Shown here: positions 59,816 to 64,000 of the stretch, one piece after another | How positions within the stretch are numbered: position 1 is the stretch's first letter | Layout of the letters: every line of letters starts with the position of its first letter | DNA from: Blattamonas nauphoetae | Lineage: Eukaryota > Preaxostyla > Oxymonadida | Direction of reading: 5' to 3' | DNA: 64,000 nucleotides | Assembly (NCBI GenBank): GCA_033064195.1 | Contig: JARBJD010000048.1 | Coordinates: forward strand, 124,001 to 188,000 | Notes under the pieces: generated by a model | What the model saw: only the letters and a program-made list of their open reading frames with translations | What the model was told of the DNA's origin: nothing | Databases searched by the model: none | Position numbers and translations under genes: made by a program

Positions 59816-62800
59816 TTACACGACGAGACCACGAATGCGAACAATCCGATTCATGACTTTTTTGAGAAACTCCCTGCGAGGGCTGTCCTTTGCGTGAGTT
59901 TTGCTGTGTGTGTCAGTCACAAGTTTGAGTGAGTCAATTTCATCTTTGTGTGCTTTCTTGAAGAACAACGGGATTCGTTCAACTGTCAAGAGGGGCTTGA
60001 TCGCTGTGAACAGCTGGATGATGAAAGCATCTCGACCCTCATGTTCGACGATGATGTGCAATGCACGCAGCAGGTTTGAACTAATCTTTGCTGACGAGAA
60101 ATTATGATCCTCGATCGTTTGTTCGATTGGTCTTTCTTCCTTTGTGTCTTCGTCTATGTACGAATTCAGAAGCTGGAACCAGCGAATCAGGGAGACCAGA
60201 CCGATTTCGGGTGATGGGTGATTGACGAGAACATCCAATTGCGACTGGACAGCTTGACTGGCGGGAGCGTGTGATGGAGTCATGTCGACTGGGTGATTGA
60301 CGAGAACATCCAATTGCGACTGGACGGTTTGACTGGCGGGAGCGTTTGTTGGTGTCGTGCTGACTTGGAGATCGCTGGGAGCGTCTGACTGTGACTTGTT
60401 GACTTCACCAGCAGGGCAAATCATCAAAAGATGCGAAAGAAGAATGACGTGTGTTTCGTCTTCCACGTGCGGATATGCAGAGACGAGAAGTTCAAGGCCA
60501 ACAGAGGAGATCTTGGTATCATCACCTTTATATGATTTGCTCGCTCGAGAAACGAGAAGAGAGAGTATCGTTGGAACGAATCCTGGATCGCCACGAGTGA
60601 AGATTATAGAATCGCAACCTAAGCGTTGATCTTCGAGTTTGATGGGGTTTTTAGGGTCTATGGGGGGAGAGTCGAGTTGTTTTATGAAAGTGTTTTTGAT
60701 GAGGGTGCCGGTAAGGAACGGGATGACAGAGTTTGTGAGGTTAGAAATTGAGACGGAAGTGTTGAGTGGGAGAGCCATCACTTCACGCGAGATTCGAGTC
60801 AGAAACAGGATCCACAGAATATCTACAAGGCTTCGTTGTCGCATCATCCCACAACCAACACTCTTGTCCGACAAACAAAGAGATACGGGCAGACTCTCGT
60901 GGTCAGCCAGATCCTCATCAACAACAAACATGAAGAGAGGTGTCATCGATGTCTCTCTCATTCTCAGAATCGCTGAGTCCACAATTCCTCGAGCTCTGAC
61001 TTCTGCATCTTTCTTCGAAGATGAAGTCTTCCTTTGATCCTGCTTTCCTTCATTGTTCACACGCTTGATTGATGGACGCCCTGTCGGGAAGTTATTTGGA
61101 AGAAGGCGTGTCAATGGTTCGAACACTTGTTTCATTTCTTCTCGCAGATCCGTTTCTTTGTATCCTGTGCTGAAGGGAATCGGGAATGAGTGAGATTGTA
61201 TTGTCATGTCCACACCACCCAAGGAAGGCGGGTTCTGCGAAGTGAAGAAATCACTCCCAGATTTCACAAAGAAGAGTGTGGGTTGGGGTCTGACTTGCTC
61301 AAACGATTCGATGGCATCCTGCATGAGCTGACGCTCGTCAGGTGTGAAGGTAATTTTTTTGAGAGACAATCGAATTTTGGGGAGGAGGGAGAAAATAGAA
61401 AAAGCATTGTCTAGAGTTTGAATCGGCTTCAATTCCTGAATTAGATTCTTCACTTTGTCATTCTTTGTGAACTTGTCTTGTGACAGTATGTCCACGATGA
61501 TCCCAATTTGATTGAGAATGAATCCGTCGTCATAATGAAAGTCTGGAATTGCAGTTGACAGAGATGTCGTCACAGGAATGAAAGGATTGTCGAACAGGCG
61601 ATGGATGAAGGAGGTGAACAATGACAACGGATCCTCCGATGTAATCAGTTGGGGTAAGAGCGACGGATCAATCACAACACGACACGGGTGCCATCGTCTG
61701 AGTGGCGCTGGTGTCACATTCGTCACTTCTTTCTTCACTTGATCCTGTGTGAGCTCGCACAGAGCAGGAATCGAATCAGAGAAGCCATATTTCGCCAGAA
61801 CGAACGAATGCAGAGGAATTCGAAGTGTTTTCGAACGAGGCGGTGTTTCTGAGACGGTTGGGGAGTGTGGGGGAGGAGTGGAAGGTTGAGTCGTTGTTTG
61901 ATTAAGAGTGACGGCAGGAGACGGTGTTTCTGAGGAGGATGGAGAAAATTGGGATTGAGAAAGTTGGGAATGGGAAAGTTGGTTGGTTGTCTGATTGAGA
62001 GTGATGGGAGTGATGTTGTCGAGAAGAACTGTTCCGCAGTGCAGAATCGACGAAAGATTGTTTCGTGCTGGAACTCGGAACACTCCTCCATCTTTCTCAC
62101 TCTGAAGCACGGAGAGACATCCCTGTGCGGGAGGCCCGATTTGCTTCAGCGCAAGGTTCGACATGACTCGTGTAACAATGTGCAGTCTTGCTTCGATGCA
62201 AGGTTGTCTGCACAGCTTGTTTAAGGATCTGAGATGCTTGACACGCACTGGATTAATTAAGGCTAATTGGTGGTCACTGAGCGATGGGGGAATGTCTTCG
62301 AGAATTACGATTTCGATTGGTCCAACGATCGATTGGACATGCTGGATGAATGTAGCGTCATCAGTACTTGGGTTGGAGGTAGGATTGGAACGGATGATGT
62401 CTTTCCTTCGACATGAGATGGCTGTGCTGAGGACGAAGCTTGAGAATGTGTTGACTCTCTCAGCTTCAGTCTCACCCAGGTCATCGGGACAGACCCCGAC
62501 TCGATTCAGTTCCTGCATCGTGACGCGAACCATTCGATCCAGCCATTCCTTCGCGTTTTTCTGATCCTCGGTGATTTCAGAGGGATTGGCTTCACGCCCA
62601 GATGCATCAGCTGATGATGTCCAAAAGAGGTCGTAGAATGCTTTCCATCGAAAAGGCAGAGTGAGGTAGCGATCAGTCAGATCGTTCACTGAAGAAAGAG
62701 TTGTCGTCCACGGGTCCAATTCTGTCGAGAATGTCGGATAGTGTCCGATATCAGCGAAGATGGTGTCTGTGATCTCACGTGTTGTCATCGTCGAGTGTGG

Positions 62801-64000
62801 CGAAGTTCGTGTCGTCACGAGTGGATGATCGCGATGGCGGAGAATGCTCGCCATGTGTTTCAGAGTGTTCTCTTCGAACTTCATGAAAGACGAAACCATG
62901 TGGAAGCCCAGAATCCCAAATGTCTGCGATGGAAATGTCATCTTCTTTTGTGTTGTGGCATAATTGTACATCGCAATGATCTCTTCTGACGACTCCAGAT
63001 GACACATCGCTTGGAACAGCAATTGTTGAATCAGGACAATCCCATCTGGCACCAGGGAGTGCTTTGGCGATTTTGATGCCTGAATCGGCATGAAGATCGC
63101 TTCACTTGTTGCTTTACTCCCTCTGGACACAATCAGTGAATCAAGTCCCGCCAAGTTGTTGCCTCCCACTTTCTGAAGATCTTCAGCATAGAAATCTGTC
63201 TCTCCTCGCTTCGTTGCAGAGAGTGTCCTTGGAAATGTCGATCCACGCACACTTTTGTTCGTCACGTGAGGGAACCAGAGCTTTGGCTTTTTAGAGACAA
63301 TTATTGTTTTTGATTCCAAGAACGGTATGGAGTCGCATAAATGTCCTTCACCGTGGTATACGAGTTCGCGATGAAATGATGTGGTCACTATGCCGAATTT
63401 GACAGGGGTTGGACAATCCAGAAGAAACGAGATGCAAACAAGTGGTTCTTCCACAAATTCTGGCAGGGAAGTGAAGCGTTTGGCTTCTTGGGCATTGCGG
63501 AATACGGCATAGTCCTCATGCGTCATCAGTTTTGCGATTGCGGAGACCACTTCCGATTGCATGATCTGCTCCACAAAGGGTGACACAGCAATGAAGGAGA
63601 TTTGATCCTTCATCTTTTCAATGGCAGCTTGGGTTTTCTTAAAAATCAAAGAAAACACTGAACTCACAAGCGAGGGTATTTTTTCTGCTTTCTTGTAATT
63701 TGGGAGAAGTGGAACCAACGCAGTGATATCATCCCAAGTGGCATCCAGAATGTGTTCGAAGAAGATGTTCTCGGTGTCAAAGCCCATGATTCGGCTGTGG
63801 TTCGAGTCGGCAACTTTCGTTAAATCTTTGGCCTCCTCGCTTTTCAGAACCCCATCCCACAAGAATGACATTCCTCTGTTCGTCCGAGCGTCTGTCGACG
63901 TCAGCCAACGAGGCGACGGCCCGAATACAGACGCACGAGCCACGTTCAGACACTTGATAGTCTTCTCGGGTCCAGATGAAAGAGATGAGTGCGCCTCCTT
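59816..64000 (-). CDS. Giant NTPase copy E, C-terminal half (partial, runs off window)
   Basis: The frame is open from the window edge (KEAHSSLSSGPEKTIKCLNV at 64000 downward) to TAA at 59816, about 1,394 codons. Only the post-NTPase region is visible. It is closest to copy D in its first half (SGPE linker, RASVFGPSPRWLTSTD, KKTQAAIEKMKDQISFIAVS) but carries the RTSPHSTMTTR block of B and C. Conserved motifs follow as in A: LRIPLHSFVLAKYGFSDSIP, STGYKETDLREEMKQVFEPL, RALHIIVEHEGRD. TPLFMFVVDEDLADHESLPV replaces TPLFVFVVDEDLADHSSLPM. The N-terminal NTPase core should lie to the right of the window. Confidence 0.8.
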   Translation of the reverse strand, partial: KEAHSSLSSGPEKTIKCLNVARASVFGPSPRWLTSTDARTNRGMSFLWDGVLKSEEAKDLTKVADSNHSRIMGFDTENIFFEHILDATWDDITALVPLLPNYKKAEKIPSLVSSVFSLIFKKTQAAIEKMKDQISFIAVSPFVEQIMQSEVVSAIAKLMTHEDYAVFRNAQEAKRFTSLPEFVEEPLVCISFLLDCPTPVKFGIVTTSFHRELVYHGEGHLCDSIPFLESKTIIVSKKPKLWFPHVTNKSVRGSTFPRTLSATKRGETDFYAEDLQKVGGNNLAGLDSLIVSRGSKATSEAIFMPIQASKSPKHSLVPDGIVLIQQLLFQAMCHLESSEEIIAMYNYATTQKKMTFPSQTFGILGFHMVSSFMKFEENTLKHMASILRHRDHPLVTTRTSPHSTMTTREITDTIFADIGHYPTFSTELDPWTTTLSSVNDLTDRYLTLPFRWKAFYDLFWTSSADASGREANPSEITEDQKNAKEWLDRMVRVTMQELNRVGVCPDDLGETEAERVNTFSSFVLSTAISCRRKDIIRSNPTSNPSTDDATFIQHVQSIVGPIEIVILEDIPPSLSDHQLALINPVRVKHLRSLNKLCRQPCIEARLHIVTRVMSNLALKQIGPPAQGCLSVLQSEKDGGVFRVPARNNLSSILHCGTVLLDNITPITLNQTTNQLSHSQLSQSQFSPSSSETPSPAVTLNQTTTQPSTPPPHSPTVSETPPRSKTLRIPLHSFVLAKYGFSDSIPALCELTQDQVKKEVTNVTPAPLRRWHPCRVVIDPSLLPQLITSEDPLSLFTSFIHRLFDNPFIPVTTSLSTAIPDFHYDDGFILNQIGIIVDILSQDKFTKNDKVKNLIQELKPIQTLDNAFSIFSLLPKIRLSLKKITFTPDERQLMQDAIESFEQVRPQPTLFFVKSGSDFFTSQNPPSLGGVDMTIQSHSFPIPFSTGYKETDLREEMKQVFEPLTRLLPNNFPTGRPSIKRVNNEGKQDQRKTSSSKKDAEVRARGIVDSAILRMRETSMTPLFMFVVDEDLADHESLPVSLCLSDKSVGCGMMRQRSLVDILWILFLTRISREVMALPLNTSVSISNLTNSVIPFLTGTLIKNTFIKQLDSPPIDPKNPIKLEDQRLGCDSIIFTRGDPGFVPTILSLLVSRASKSYKGDDTKISSVGLELLVSAYPHVEDETHVILLSHLLMICPAGEVNKSQSDAPSDLQVSTTPTNAPASQTVQSQLDVLVNHPVDMTPSHAPASQAVQSQLDVLVNHPSPEIGLVSLIRWFQLLNSYIDEDTKEERPIEQTIEDHNFSSAKISSNLLRALHIIVEHEGRDAFIIQLFTAIKPLLTVERIPLFFKKAHKDEIDSLKLVTDTHSKTHAKDSPRREFLKKVMNRIVRIRGLVV
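60216..60365 (-). repeat. Two 75-bp coding repeats in copy E
   Basis: Two units of 25 codons (APASQ.VQSQLDVLVNHP) duplicate the conserved LDVLVNHP motif itself, at the same protein site where copies A and D carry other repeats. Confidence 0.75.

Overview
The window looks like nuclear DNA of a unicellular eukaryote. Genes are split by very short GT-AG introns (30-63 bp, read here by restoring conserved protein frames), the code looks standard (TAA, TAG and TGA all end genes), coding is dense, and both strands are used. A metazoan-type cysteine-rich membrane receptor and a GSK-3 kinase beside a large, young paralogous array suggest a free-living or gut flagellate. An oxymonad-like metamonad is my best guess, but the sequence alone does not prove it.

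Layout. (1) 1-5.5 kb holds two convergent, well-preserved host genes: an ELAPOR/EIG121-like type I membrane protein (+, one intron) and a GSK-3 family kinase (-, five introns). (2) 5.55-22.64 kb is a worn accessory block bracketed by inverted copies of a 26-bp terminal-type repeat. It holds a PIF/Harbinger-like transposase and a second unclassified DDE-like transposase (both frameshifted), a 2.3-kb hAT-like non-autonomous element with 18-bp terminal repeats and an 8-bp target duplication, a perfect 256-bp inverted repeat, and decayed or unrecognised genes. (3) 22.8-64 kb is a head-to-tail array, all on the minus strand, of giant paralogous genes. Five copies are seen (A-E): 2,666 aa; about 2,556 aa with one interruption; about 2,656 aa with one interruption; 2,943 aa; and one running off the window edge.

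The array is the most interesting part. Each product has a variable N-terminal coiled coil, a conserved pre-NTPase segment, a P-loop NTPase core (GDQGxGKTS, a Walker-B-like IHIHDD, an FTSPDQ strand and FRLPTFSLAE), and about 2,000 residues of conserved sequence of unknown fold. The core motifs recall the CR/RHS class of P-loop NTPases; I see no nuclease module. Copies are mosaics: they share perfect conversion-like tracts, one carries two paralogous versions of the same module in tandem, and tandem repeats have expanded separately at the same protein positions.

Two spacer types separate the genes. The long type (about 0.75-1.3 kb, next to A, C and D) holds remnants or small spliced genes with Cys-rich motifs. 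The short type (about 0.25 kb, next to B) is also found upstream of a small spliced gene (31.6-32.2 kb) with a twin CX3C motif, whose 5' end is homologous to that of giant copy B. A shared box (AGTATGGGC-N3-GATCTC on the coding strand) lies 33-56 bp upstream of every start in the array and is the best candidate for a common promoter element.
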